Positions 27,486 to 36,172 of a stretch of DNA of 64,000 nt are shown here, piece by piece. The notes under the pieces are model-generated. The model was not told the DNA's origin. It saw nothing but the letters and a program-made list of their open reading frames with translations, and searched no databases. The first letter of the stretch is position 1. Every line of letters starts with the position of its first letter. The position numbers and the translations under genes are program-made. This stretch comes from Shinella sumterensis (GTDB lineage: Bacteria; Pseudomonadota; Alphaproteobacteria; Rhizobiales; Rhizobiaceae), in assembly GCF_004514425.2 (NCBI RefSeq), contig NZ_MYFN02000014.1, forward strand, positions 1-64,000, written 5' to 3'.

Positions 27486-27883
27486 GTGTGGGCTTCCCTC
27501 TGGTTAAGCCATGATCTCTTCACTGGGATGCGGTTCGTTCCGCATATCTTGTGATTGCAGGGGCAAATGCCGGCTTTCGGCCTGCCTCAACCCTGGAGGG
27601 CGGGATAACAGGAGACAGTGATGTGCCCATCCCGGTCTGCGCTCCACGCGCTTGTCGTGTGGAGGTCGCTTTCAAGTTTCTTCGCCACTGCAGAGAGTAT
27701 ATGGCTGCCCCGCAGGCGGACCTGCGTAAGAAATTCCGTCAATCGACAAGCTGTCCTTGACGAAGTTGGCGCTATCGGGAGGCCGGAGCGGCGCACAGAA
27801 ATGCGGGTGATCCCGCGACCGGGAGCCGTGCGGCGGGATGGTCCGTCAAAGGACGTCTTGTCTTTTGATCGGCAGGGAAGGGG

Positions 27884-28615
27884 TCATACCTTGGCCGTGG
27901 CGCCCGCAGGCTCGGCGAGCAGGGCCCGGTAGCGGTTGAGGCTTTCTTCCAGGTGGGCAGAGAGCGCCTGTTTCGCCGTCTTGGTGTCGCCTTGCGTTAT
28001 CGCCGCGAGGATCGCGGCGTGCTCCTTGTTGATCTTCTTCAGATAGGCATTGTAGGAGCGGCCGGACTGGCTGTGCTTGAGAACGAGATCGAAATTGATC
28101 TCGCCCATGACCGCCTCCAGAAAACGCGGGAAATGCGGGTTGCGCGTTGCTTTGGCGATGGCGAGGTGGAATTCGAAATCGGCGCGCGCCTCGACCTCGG
28201 CGTCATCCGTGTCGAGGTTTTCGATATTGTCGAAGGCGCGGGCGATCTCGGCCAGAGCCTCTGGCGTACGGCGCTGGGCGGCAAGCGCCACAGATTGCAT
28301 CTCCACGCCGAGCCGCAGCTCCAGGATCTGCATGGCCGAGCGGATGTCGTCGATGCGGCTGATTTCGAAATTCAGTGTTCTGGCGTCCTTCTCCGTCACG
28401 TAGGCGCCGGCGCCCTGACGGGTGATGACGCGGCCCGCGACCTTCAGCGAGGTCAGGGCCTCCCGGATGACGGTGCGCGAAACGCCGAATTCCTCGCAGA
28501 GCTGCGCGCTGGACGGGATTTTTTCGCCCGGAGCATACAGTCCGGAATCGATACGCTCGGTCAGCTTGGCGACGACGATTTCACCGAGATTGCCGCGCTG
28601 CGTGATAACCGACAT
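27884..28615 (-). CDS. GntR-family regulator with FCD ligand domain
   Basis: A 243-residue FadR-subfamily regulator. The N-terminal winged helix (GLYAPGEKIPSSAQLCEEFG then SRTVIREALTSLKVAG) spans residues 12-75. An all-helical FCD domain follows; its metal-binding pattern of Asp/His residues is suggested by ARADFEFHLAIAKATRNP. Such proteins usually respond to carboxylic acids. It lies 42 bases after ydiJ on the same strand, so it probably regulates ydiJ and the divergent SDR operon, and perhaps the liv operon downstream. Confidence 0.93.
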   Translation of the reverse strand: MSVITQRGNLGEIVVAKLTERIDSGLYAPGEKIPSSAQLCEEFGVSRTVIREALTSLKVAGRVITRQGAGAYVTEKDARTLNFEISRIDDIRSAMQILELRLGVEMQSVALAAQRRTPEALAEIARAFDNIENLDTDDAEVEARADFEFHLAIAKATRNPHFPRFLEAVMGEINFDLVLKHSQSGRSYNAYLKKINKEHAAILAAITQGDTKTAKQALSAHLEESLNRYRALLAEPAGATAKV

Positions 28616-28657
28616 TCCGATACAGCCTCTGCCCTTAATCTTCTAATTTGTCACACA

Positions 28658-31600
28658 TCATACGTCCCATCTCTCTCCAGGGGAAGGGTTCGGGGCCTGG
28701 AGGGCGGTGAGGATGGTCTGAAGGGGATGGGGAAGCTTCACCCCGTCCATCAGCTTAACCTGCGACCGGCAGGAATATCCCGTCGCCATCACCAGATCGA
28801 CCCGATCTGGTGCGGCCAGCGCGGGCTTCCAGCTCATGGCATAGAGAGTTTCGGAGAGCGCGCGGTTGCGGACCTCATGGCCGAAGGTGCCCGCCATGCC
28901 ACAGCAGCCGACGTCGTCCACGACGAGCTCGATGCCGAGTTTATCGAAAATGGTCTTCCACTGGCCAACGGCCGCCGGTGCATTGGTGCGCTCCGTGCAA
29001 TGGGCCATCAGGTGGATGCGCCTGCGCTCCTCGACAGCAGGAGAGGGAAGGCGGTCGAGAATGGTGGCCAGCCATTCCTGCGGCAGCAGGACACGTCCCT
29101 TCATTCCGGTGCCGGAATACTCGCTGCGGAAGGTGAGGGTCATCGACGGATCGATACCGACCAGCGGCACGCCGCCTTCCGCCAGCCCGTCGATGGCCGC
29201 AGCGGTGCGGCGGGCCACTTTCTCGAAGGCGCCGAGATAGCCATGCACATGCAGCGCCTTGCCATTGACCAGCGGCGGCGCGATGAGGGGGGCCAGTCCC
29301 AGCAGCCGCGCCACTTCCACGGCATCGAGAAGAACCTGTGGGTCGAAATGCTCGGTGAAGGCATCCGGCACGAAGATGACGGCCTTGGCCCGCGCCCCTT
29401 TGTCGAGGCGCGCGAGCAGTGCTGGCGTGGCGACGGGCACGTTTTGGGCCGCAAGTTTTCGGCGCAGCGATAGGGGTGGAAGAAGGGGCAGTGCCGTGAG
29501 GCCTGCGCGCCGCATCACGGCCTGGCCTATCTGGGTCCCGGCGACGGCATTGTAGAATGGCCGCATCCGCGCCATCAGCGGCAGGGTGCTTTCGATGGCG
29601 GCGACCAGCGGGTCCTTCAGTGGCCGCAGGTAGCGCCCATAATAGAGCGCGAGGAACTTGGAGCGGAAGGCTGGAACACTCACTTTGACGGGACATTGCC
29701 CCGCACATGCCTTGCAGGCGAGGCAGTTGTCCATTGCCGCGCGCACTTCGTGGGAAAAATCCTCGCGATTGGCGGGACTGATGCTGTTCCACAGGCGGCT
29801 TACGATGCCAAACGGGTATCGCCGAGCGACCTCGCGGCGCGCGTCGACACCCTTTTCGGCAAGGCGCCGCAGCCATTCGCGCATCAGAGAGGCGCGTCCT
29901 TTCGGCGAGAAGCGCCGGTCGCGCGTCCCCTTGTAGGAGGGGCACATGAGGCTGTCCGCGTCGAAATCGAAGCAGGCGCCGTTACCATTGCAATAGGCCG
30001 CATTGTCGAAGGCGGCGCGGATGTCGTTGCCGATGTCACGGTCAAGCGAGCCCCGCAGTTGGACGGCATCGATCTTCGGCAGGCTGCGGCCGGCGAGCGC
30101 GACGATCTTGCCAGGATTGAGCTGCCCGAGCGGATCGAAGGCCGCCTTGATCTCCTGCAGGCGCGGATAGAGCGCTCCGAAGAATTCTGGCACATATTCC
30201 GAGCGCATGCCTTTGCCGTGTTCCCCCCAAAGCACGCCACCATATTTGCGCGTCAACGCCACGACGGCATCGCTGATGCGGCGCACCAGCGCGGCGTGTT
30301 CGGGGCGGGTGAGATCGAGCGCCGGGCGCACATGAAGCACCCCGGCATCGACATGGCCGAACATGCCATAGGTGAGGCCTTCTTGATCGAGCGCCGCCCG
30401 GAATTCGCGGATATAGGCGGCGAGGTTTTCCGGTGGAACAGCGGTATCCTCGACGAAGGGCACCGGCCGCACCGGCCCCTCGACATTGCCGAGCAGGCCG
30501 ACCGACCGTTTTCGCATCGTCCAGACGGCCTCGATTTCGGCTTTTCCCTGCGTGACCGTAAAACCTTTACGGCCAGCAAAGGGACGGTCTTGGAGGGCTG
30601 CCGTCACGCCGGAAAGCTTTTCGGCAAGTTCCTCGGGCGTATCCGCCAGGATCTCCGTGATGTTGATGCCGTTGGCCGGTCCGTCAGCATCGTCGGGGAA
30701 AAAGGCGGCGATGTGCGGCCAGACGATATCGCCCTTGGCCAGCCGCAGCAATGTTTCATCGATCGTCTCGACAGAGGCGACACCGAGTGTCACGAGATTG
30801 CGGGCATCCTCCAGTGCCGCGTTGAAATTGTCGTATCGGATGTTGACGAGCGCGGCATGCGCCGGGATCGGCAGCACGTTCAGCTCTGCCTCGGCGATCA
30901 TCGCCAGCGTGCCCTCTGACCCGCAGAGCACCGCGTTCAGATCGAAAAGGCCGTCGTCGCGCCACAGATGGGCGAGGTCGTAGCCGGTCATGAAGCGATT
31001 GAGTTTCGGGAAGATGCGCTCGATCTCGGCGCGATCGTCGTTGGCGATCCGAGCGAGGGTGCGGTGGATATCGCCGATCCGGTCACGCCGCGCCTGGAGC
31101 GCGCGCAATTCCTCTTCGCGTACCGGTCGGGAGAGGAAGTCGGTTCCGTCGGCCAGCACGACGCGCAGGCCAAGTACATGATTGCTGGTCTTGCCATAAA
31201 GGCAGGAGCCCTGGCCACAGGCATCGGTCGAGATCATGCCGCCGATCGTCGCCCGGTTGGAGGTCGAAAGCTCGGGTGCGAAGAACAAGCCATGCGGCGC
31301 CAGCGCCTTGTTGAGCTGGTCCTTGACGACGCCTGCCTCCACCCTTGCGATGCGGCGTACCGGATCGATCTCCAGGATGCGGTTCATATACCGCGAACAA
31401 TCGACAACGATGCCCGATGTCAGCGACTGGCCGTTCGTTCCCGTTCCGCCGCCGCGCGGGGCGATGCTGATATCGGTAAATTCCGGTCGGGCGAGAGCCT
31501 TGGCTATGCGCTTGAGATCGTCGGAATTCCTTGGGAAAATGACGGCTGCCGGTTCCACCTGATAGATGGAATTGTCCGTAGCGAAGACATTGCGCTCCGC

Positions 31601-31747
31601 CGCCGTTCGGCCAATCTCACCTTCGAGGCCCATGCCCGCGAGATGCGCGAGAAACGCAACCGCGGGCGAAGCGTCAGGGTGGGCTGCGGCAAGGCGAGGG
31701 ATCATCTCGACGTCCAAAAGGGGCTTGTGCTTCGTATGAGTTGGCAT
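28658..31747 (-). CDS. FAD-binding and Fe-S oxidoreductase, YdiJ type (D-2-hydroxyglutarate dehydrogenase-like)
   Basis: About 1029 residues, matching the size of E. coli YdiJ. The N-terminal half is a PCMH-type FAD domain (DNSIYQVEPAAVIFPR, APRGGGTGTNGQSL) and an FAD-linked oxidase C-terminal domain. Iron-sulfur motifs follow: CNGNGACF...CPSYKGTRD and CLACKACAGQCPVKVSVP. CCG-type cysteines (DVGCCGMAG) end the chain. The family oxidises D-2-hydroxyacids, D-2-hydroxyglutarate in E. coli, and passes electrons to the respiratory chain. The start is uncertain: ATG 31747 overlaps an inverted repeat, while ATG 31705 (MIPRL) matches where the E. coli protein begins. A frame extending to 32323 is antisense over the SDR gene. 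Confidence 0.92.
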   Translation of the reverse strand: MPTHTKHKPLLDVEMIPRLAAAHPDASPAVAFLAHLAGMGLEGEIGRTAAERNVFATDNSIYQVEPAAVIFPRNSDDLKRIAKALARPEFTDISIAPRGGGTGTNGQSLTSGIVVDCSRYMNRILEIDPVRRIARVEAGVVKDQLNKALAPHGLFFAPELSTSNRATIGGMISTDACGQGSCLYGKTSNHVLGLRVVLADGTDFLSRPVREEELRALQARRDRIGDIHRTLARIANDDRAEIERIFPKLNRFMTGYDLAHLWRDDGLFDLNAVLCGSEGTLAMIAEAELNVLPIPAHAALVNIRYDNFNAALEDARNLVTLGVASVETIDETLLRLAKGDIVWPHIAAFFPDDADGPANGINITEILADTPEELAEKLSGVTAALQDRPFAGRKGFTVTQGKAEIEAVWTMRKRSVGLLGNVEGPVRPVPFVEDTAVPPENLAAYIREFRAALDQEGLTYGMFGHVDAGVLHVRPALDLTRPEHAALVRRISDAVVALTRKYGGVLWGEHGKGMRSEYVPEFFGALYPRLQEIKAAFDPLGQLNPGKIVALAGRSLPKIDAVQLRGSLDRDIGNDIRAAFDNAAYCNGNGACFDFDADSLMCPSYKGTRDRRFSPKGRASLMREWLRRLAEKGVDARREVARRYPFGIVSRLWNSISPANREDFSHEVRAAMDNCLACKACAGQCPVKVSVPAFRSKFLALYYGRYLRPLKDPLVAAIESTLPLMARMRPFYNAVAGTQIGQAVMRRAGLTALPLLPPLSLRRKLAAQNVPVATPALLARLDKGARAKAVIFVPDAFTEHFDPQVLLDAVEVARLLGLAPLIAPPLVNGKALHVHGYLGAFEKVARRTAAAIDGLAEGGVPLVGIDPSMTLTFRSEYSGTGMKGRVLLPQEWLATILDRLPSPAVEERRRIHLMAHCTERTNAPAAVGQWKTIFDKLGIELVVDDVGCCGMAGTFGHEVRNRALSETLYAMSWKPALAAPDRVDLVMATGYSCRSQVKLMDGVKLPHPLQTILTALQAPNPSPGERWDV

Positions 31748-31766
31748 ATAAGTGATAACATGCCAA
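31741..31766. promoter_or_regulatory. Inverted repeat TTGGCAT-N12-ATGCCAA in the ydiJ/SDR divergent region
   Basis: Exact seven-base arms at 31741-31747 and 31760-31766 lie between the leftward ydiJ and the rightward SDR operon, the only non-coding stretch between them. It is a plausible site for the nearby GntR regulator or another repressor. The left arm covers the upstream ydiJ start candidate, which favours initiation at 31705. Confidence 0.4.
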
Positions 31767-31801
31767 TATGGCCACGCAACCCAAATCCCTGAGGTCCGAA
31801 C

Positions 31802-32551
31802 ATGAAGAGCCAGTCTGTTGTCATCGTCGGCGGCGCCTCGGGGCTTGGGCTCGTGACTGCAAGGCTGATGGTCGACCGCGGTGCTGCGAAGATCGGGCTC
31901 ATCGATCGCAACGAGGCACTCCTCGCCTCGTCTGCTGCGGAACTTGAGGCGATGGGCGCAGAGGTTGCGACCGCGGTCGCCGACATTTCCCGCGCCGACA
32001 CGGCGCATGGGGGCTTCGGGGCGGTGGCGAAGAAGCTCGGCCGCATCCATGCGCTGGTCAACAGTGCGGCGATCTATCCGCGCAAGCCGATCCTCGAGAT
32101 TTCCGACGACGACTGGGATCTCGAAAACGCCATCAACATCAAGGGCACCTATCACATGATGGTGGCGGCGGTGCGCCATATGCGGCAATTCGTCAGTGCG
32201 CCGGAGGTGACCGGACGCATCGTGAATGTAACCTCGGTCGATGCCTTCAAGGCTCATCCGCAGAACGCCCATTACGCCGCCACCAAGGCTGCCGTCGTCA
32301 GCCTCACCAAATCCTTCGCGCAAGAATGTGCCGCAGACCAGATCCTGGTAAACTCCGTAGCGCCGGCCGGCTTCGCAACCGATCGCGCCAAGGAACTCGG
32401 TTTCCTGCCGGAACTTGCCAAGGCGAGCGCGCTCGGCCGTGCCGCGGAACCCGTCGAGATGGCCGAGTGGATCGTCATGATGGCCTCCAGCCGCAACACC
32501 TATGCCACCGGCGAGAATGTCGTGATCAGCGGGGGCTACATCTATGTCTGA
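31802..32551 (+). CDS. SDR family oxidoreductase
   Basis: A 249-residue short-chain dehydrogenase: Rossmann [15 protein letters not shown] at residues 6-20, VNSAAIYPR in place of the usual NNAG, catalytic YAATK ([10 protein letters not shown]) and the C-terminal [13 protein letters not shown]. The NSAA variant is unusual but known in the family. The stop overlaps the next SDR start by eight bases, so both are made together. Likely NAD(P)-dependent oxidation or reduction of a hydroxy/keto acid related to the YdiJ substrate (inference). Confidence 0.92.
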   Translation: MKSQSVVIVGGASGLGLVTARLMVDRGAAKIGLIDRNEALLASSAAELEAMGAEVATAVADISRADTAHGGFGAVAKKLGRIHALVNSAAIYPRKPILEISDDDWDLENAINIKGTYHMMVAAVRHMRQFVSAPEVTGRIVNVTSVDAFKAHPQNAHYAATKAAVVSLTKSFAQECAADQILVNSVAPAGFATDRAKELGFLPELAKASALGRAAEPVEMAEWIVMMASSRNTYATGENVVISGGYIYV

Positions 32552-33287
32552 CGCCTATCGTGTCGCCGTCGTCACCGGCGCCACCAGTGGCATCGGCAAG
32601 GCCATCGTGCCCATGCTGCGCGCTCGTGGCCTCATCGTCTATGCCGTCGGCCGCAATGAAACGCAGCTTGCTGCGCTGGCGGCGGCAACCGGTGCTATCC
32701 CCATTCAGGCCGATGTGCGCGACACCGCGCAAATCGCCGAAGCGCTCAATGGCGTTGAGGTAGACATCCTCGTCAACAATGCTGGAATTCTTTCGACCCG
32801 CGCGGCGTTCCAGGAGATTGATCCCGCCGAGATCGACGCGATGATCGACGTCAACCTGAAGGCGCCGCTGCATCTAACGCGCATCATGCTGCCGGGTATG
32901 GTGGCGCGTAAGCGCGGCCACCTCATCTATATCGGCTCAAGCGGAGGCCAGGCGCCCTATCCGAGCATGGGTGCCTATGGCGCCTCGAAGGCCGGACTCA
33001 GCCTGTTCTGCGACAACCTGCGTTGCGACCTGCTCGGTACCTCCGTACGGGTAAGCGAGATCGTGCCGGGCCGCGTTCAGACCGACCTCTACCGGACATC
33101 GATTGCCGACAACAAGGCGCAGGCCCTGCTTTATGACGGCTACCGACCGATCCAGCCGGAACATATCGCGCGCATCGTCAATGATGTTATCGATCTTCCG
33201 GTCTATGTCGATGTCGCCCGCGTCGAAGTCTTCCCGACGGACCAGGCGACAGGTGGTGGTACAATGGTTAAATTCGAGGCACAGTGA
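32544..33287 (+). CDS. SDR family oxidoreductase (YdfG/3-hydroxyacid dehydrogenase-like)
   Basis: A 247-residue classical SDR with [28 protein letters not shown] with the catalytic serine, YGASK, and the [12 protein letters not shown] loop seen in YdfG-type enzymes that act on small 3-hydroxy acids such as serine or 3-hydroxypropionate. It overlaps the previous SDR gene by eight bases and is followed closely by a small protein gene. The substrate is unknown. Confidence 0.92.
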   Translation: MSDAYRVAVVTGATSGIGKAIVPMLRARGLIVYAVGRNETQLAALAAATGAIPIQADVRDTAQIAEALNGVEVDILVNNAGILSTRAAFQEIDPAEIDAMIDVNLKAPLHLTRIMLPGMVARKRGHLIYIGSSGGQAPYPSMGAYGASKAGLSLFCDNLRCDLLGTSVRVSEIVPGRVQTDLYRTSIADNKAQALLYDGYRPIQPEHIARIVNDVIDLPVYVDVARVEVFPTDQATGGGTMVKFEAQ

Positions 33288-33307
33288 TGTCAGCGGGAGG
33301 AGCGGGC

Positions 33308-33499
33308 ATGACCAGCAGGGCGTCTGAGGAACAGTGTCGGCCGGACCTCTTGCGGAATTATCGTCCCGTAGCGATCCGCTCTGTCGTTGCGGCGCATGCG
33401 ATGATCCCGAAGCCGCGGCCGGAGGTCCATGCGGAACCGCCGGCATCCACGTCTGGCTTCAACCTTCCGCCTGGCTTTCATAATCCCGCCGAGGACTGA
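33308..33499 (+). CDS. Small hypothetical protein, 63 residues
   Basis: I do not recognise this protein. It has an ATG at 33308 with an ideal GGGAGGA ribosome site six bases upstream, which supports real translation; a further ATG at 33284 overlaps the SDR stop and is less likely. The sequence is basic and arginine-rich at the N-terminus (CRPDLLRNYRPVAIRS) and proline-rich at the C-terminus (LPPGFHNPAED), with one cysteine and no membrane segment or signal peptide. It sits between the SDR gene and the reductase gene, seven bases before the latter, so it is part of the operon. Confidence 0.6.
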   Translation: MTSRASEEQCRPDLLRNYRPVAIRSVVAAHAMIPKPRPEVHAEPPASTSGFNLPPGFHNPAED

Positions 33500-33505
33500 C
33501 GTTTC

Positions 33506-34291
33506 ATGGCATTCTCAAAGCCGCGGCTTGGCTTCATTGGTACCGGCACGATCACCGAAGCAATTGTGACGGGGCTCGTCTCAGGCGAGGAGCCGGCACC
33601 CGAAATCATCGTATCGCCCCGCTCCGCAAAAACCGCCGCGCATCTCGCGGCGCTCTCGTCGCGGGTAACCGTTGCTGCCGACAACCAGCATGTGGTCGAT
33701 GCCGCAGATCTGCTCTTCCTTGCGGTCCGGCCTGATGTCGCCGAGGAGGTCGTGCGCGCCCTCCGCTTCCGTCCTGGCCAGCAAGTCGTCAGCCTGATTG
33801 CGACGATCGATCATGCGACCCTGCGCGAGATGATCGGCGTTCCCGTCAATCTCGTGCGTGCGGTGCCGCTGCCGTTCGTCGCGAGCCGCAGCGGCGTCAC
33901 GACGATCTTCCCGCCAGACCCGGACGTCGAAGCCTTCTTTTCCCCATTGGGAACGGCCGTCGCCTGCAAGACCATCGAGGAGTTCGACGTTCTGGCCGCG
34001 GCAAGCGCGCTGATGGGCTCCTACTTCGGCATCATGGACCACGTTGTCGGCTGGATGCAGTCAAACGGCCTGCCGCAGGAAAGTGCGCGAAAATATCTCG
34101 CACAGCATTTTCTGAGCCTCTCAACGGTCGCGTTTCGCAATCCATTGACGCCTCTGGTAAATCTCCGCCACGAGTATTCCACCAAGGGTGGACTGAATGA
34201 GCATATGTTTGCGCAGTTCCGGGATAGTGGTGGCCTTGATGCCCTGTCATGCGCCCTCGATGTCGTCTTGGCCCGAATCCAAGCGCGCTGA
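33506..34291 (+). CDS. Pyrroline-5-carboxylate reductase-like NAD(P)-binding protein
   Basis: A 261-residue member of the ProC superfamily. The Rossmann start LGFIGTGTITEAIVTGL (residues 8-24), FLAVRPDVAEEVV and the NLVRAVPLPFVASRSGVT region are ProC-like, but the C-terminal dimerisation helix lacks the usual conserved GST-threonine loop and instead reads HEYSTKGGLNEHMF. It probably reduces or oxidises a cyclic imine rather than serving housekeeping proline synthesis. This is consistent with island 2 degrading a cyclic amino compound. Last gene of the SDR operon. Confidence 0.88.
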   Translation: MAFSKPRLGFIGTGTITEAIVTGLVSGEEPAPEIIVSPRSAKTAAHLAALSSRVTVAADNQHVVDAADLLFLAVRPDVAEEVVRALRFRPGQQVVSLIATIDHATLREMIGVPVNLVRAVPLPFVASRSGVTTIFPPDPDVEAFFSPLGTAVACKTIEEFDVLAAASALMGSYFGIMDHVVGWMQSNGLPQESARKYLAQHFLSLSTVAFRNPLTPLVNLRHEYSTKGGLNEHMFAQFRDSGGLDALSCALDVVLARIQAR

Positions 34292-34500
34292 GATTGGCTC
34301 ACCCAACTTCAAGCGATGAACGGCGGACCCGGAACCCAAGCGATTCACGTGCATCGGAAGATTGGACAGGCGGGCGCTCGGCCACCACCGCCGTCGGGCT
34401 TGTCTGATCGAACTCAAATGGCGCGAACAGCGACAGCGCTCTGAATAGCCCCTGGATTTGTAGACGCCTTCTTTCCTGCTTTTGAGGCAGGAAGAGCATC

Positions 34501-34770
34501 ATGAGCAAATCGAATTTCAGCGAAGATTTTAAGCGCGACGCCGTGCGTCAGATCACGGAGCGAGGCTATCCGGTTGCGGAGGTTTCTCAGCGTCTCGGCG
34601 TGAGCCAGCATTCCCTGTATGAATGGAAGAAGAAGTTTGCGGCGTCGAACGCCAAGGGCAACGACGAGGCCGAGGAGATCAGGCGGCTGAAGAAGGAACT
34701 GGCTCGCGTCACCGAGGAGCGAGACATCCTAAAAAAAGCGGCCGCGTATTTCGCCAGGGATGCAAAGTGA
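34501..34770 (+). CDS. IS3-family transposase OrfA
   Basis: 89 residues: an HTH_Tnp_1 domain (FSEDFKRDAVRQITERGYP, then VSQRLGVSQHSLYEWKKKF) and a C-terminal leucine-zipper segment (EEIRRLKKELARVTEERDIL). This is the complete DNA-binding OrfA of an IS3/IS911-like element. Its stop overlaps the GTG start of orfB in the -1 frame, the usual IS3 arrangement. Without an intact orfB it cannot support transposition. Confidence 0.92.
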   Translation: MSKSNFSEDFKRDAVRQITERGYPVAEVSQRLGVSQHSLYEWKKKFAASNAKGNDEAEEIRRLKKELARVTEERDILKKAAAYFARDAK

Positions 34771-34865
34771 AGTACGCGTTCATTGCTCTGCATCGCTTGC
34801 AGTTTTCGGTGCGGACGATGTGCCGCCTTCTGCGGGTTCACCCGAGTGGATTTTACACCTGGGCG
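34767..34865 (+). pseudogene. IS3-family transposase OrfB, N-terminal fragment
   Basis: The frame opens at GTG 34767 with KYAFIALHRLQFSVRTMCRL and reaches HPSGFYTW, a typical OrfB N-terminus. After that point the sequence no longer resembles a transposase; the integrase core with its DDE residues is absent. A deletion or recombination joined it to unrelated DNA. Confidence 0.8.
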
Positions 34866-34879
34866 TACACAAAGGCACG

Positions 34880-35000
34880 CGGCATGGGGCTCTCCATTCC
34901 GCTGTCCGATATCGCCTTCCGGTTTGGGGAAAATGGACACCTGACGACGACGTTTGCGCAGTCATTCGCCGACACGCCATCGCTTCTGGAGCCTTGGCAA
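34880..35000 (+). pseudogene. Possible AraC-family regulator C-terminal fragment
   Basis: In the same frame as the orfB fragment, PLSDIAFRFG followed by HLTTTFAQSFADTPS resembles the second helix-turn-helix of AraC proteins (pattern IAxxxGF...HFxxxFxxxFGxxP) with a small deletion. No intact domain surrounds it. The remainder up to 35320 has no recognisable gene. Tentative. Confidence 0.35.
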
Positions 35001-35320
35001 TGCGAGCGGCTTTTCACTTACGGTCGCTGCCGCCGCCGCCGGACCGGCCCCAAACATTCGCATCTTCGAGGGTGTGCTGGACGACCGCTGGCGCGAATCC
35101 TCGGCGAATATTCTCTGGCACTATGGCGTTTTGTGATGCTCTGGGAACACGACCCGCGACGAGCTCAAGATAGATGTCGTTCGGGGTCGGTGGCGATCAA
35201 GCTCTTCCTTTTCTCCGTCGTTTGAGGTCGCGAACGACTGCCAGGAGGTTCCAAGTGGTTCAAGGCCTGCTAATTCCTCATCGCGCGGACGGGGGCGAAT
35301 TCAATTTCAGGTGTATCGAG

Positions 35321-36166
35321 TCAGCTCTTGACCGAGCCCGCCGTCATGCCGGCCAAAAAGTAGCGCTGGGCGACCAAGTAAAGGACCAACAACGGCAGCG
35401 ACCCCAGCACGCTCATCGCCATCATCTCGTTCCACTCGAAGGCATGCTGCCCCATGAGAAGCTGGATGCCGATCGGCACCGTGCGCAGGTCCATCGACTT
35501 GGTCAGAGTCAGCGCGAAGAGAAACTCGTTCCAGGCCAGCAGGAACGTGTAAACGGCGGTCGCGACAATACCGGGTATCGAGACGGGAACGATCACCCGC
35601 CACAGCGCCGTCCAGCTCGAGCCGCCGTCGACCAGAACCGCTTCGTCCAGTTCCTTCGGCAACGTGTTCAGGTAGCCGGTCATCAGCAGGACGGCATAGG
35701 GCAGGGTGAAGACCAGGTAGGTCAGGATCAGCGCCAGGTAGGTGTCGAAAATCCGGAACGCCACCACCATGCCGAAATAGGGGATGAGAAGCGTGATCGG
35801 CGGCACCGTCTGCGTGCTGATGATGAAGATGTTCAACGTGTTCTTGAAGCGGAAGGAGTAGCGGCTAAAGGCGTAGGCGGTAAGGATTGCGATGAACAGC
35901 GTCAGCGCCGTCACCACACCGGCGACGAAATAGCTGTTGATGAAGAAGCGGACCTTCGTCGGGTCGTTGAAGATCGTCAGATAGGCGGAAATCGTGAAAT
36001 CGTCCGGCAGCAGCTTTGGCGGAAGGGCGAAGATTTCGGTGTTCGACTTCAGGGAACTGAAGAACATCCAGACGATCGGGAAGGCTGCGAAGACCAGGCC
36101 AATCGCCAGGCCAAGATACGTCAGAACGGTCGGCAGGACCGAGTTTTTGAGAGAACGCTTTGCCAT
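35321..36166 (-). CDS. Carbohydrate ABC transporter permease (MalG type)
   Basis: A 281-residue permease with six membrane helices. The ATPase-contact EAA loop reads ELDEAVLVDGGSSWTALWRV, and the C-terminal FLAGMTAGSVKS is usual for this CUT1 class. It is the last gene of a leftward binding-protein, MalF, MalG operon and lies six bases after the partner permease. The ATPase is not in the operon; the one at 46018-47163 is the natural candidate. Confidence 0.95.
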   Translation of the reverse strand: MAKRSLKNSVLPTVLTYLGLAIGLVFAAFPIVWMFFSSLKSNTEIFALPPKLLPDDFTISAYLTIFNDPTKVRFFINSYFVAGVVTALTLFIAILTAYAFSRYSFRFKNTLNIFIISTQTVPPITLLIPYFGMVVAFRIFDTYLALILTYLVFTLPYAVLLMTGYLNTLPKELDEAVLVDGGSSWTALWRVIVPVSIPGIVATAVYTFLLAWNEFLFALTLTKSMDLRTVPIGIQLLMGQHAFEWNEMMAMSVLGSLPLLVLYLVAQRYFLAGMTAGSVKS

Positions 36167-36172
36167 GGTCGT

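Larger units (their letters stand above)
34442..34865 (+). mobile_element. Truncated IS3-family insertion sequence
   Basis: An IS3-type left end is suggested by TGAATAGCCCCTGG at 34442, followed by orfA and only the first 33 codons of orfB; matching to transposase stops at about 34865. No right inverted repeat was found, so the element is broken and immobile. It marks the boundary between islands 2 and 3. Exact ends are uncertain. Confidence 0.6.

Noticed and set aside
27551-27883. Several short frames in the 398-base gap between livJ and the GntR gene
   Set aside because: None has a ribosome site or a family-like translation; the gap is probably the promoter region of the liv operon plus non-coding DNA.
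34299-34508. Minus-strand frame of 69 codons before the IS3 element
   Set aside because: A short stretch looked vaguely protein-like (FAPFEFDQTSPTAV) but matches no known family, and the frame crosses the IS left end.
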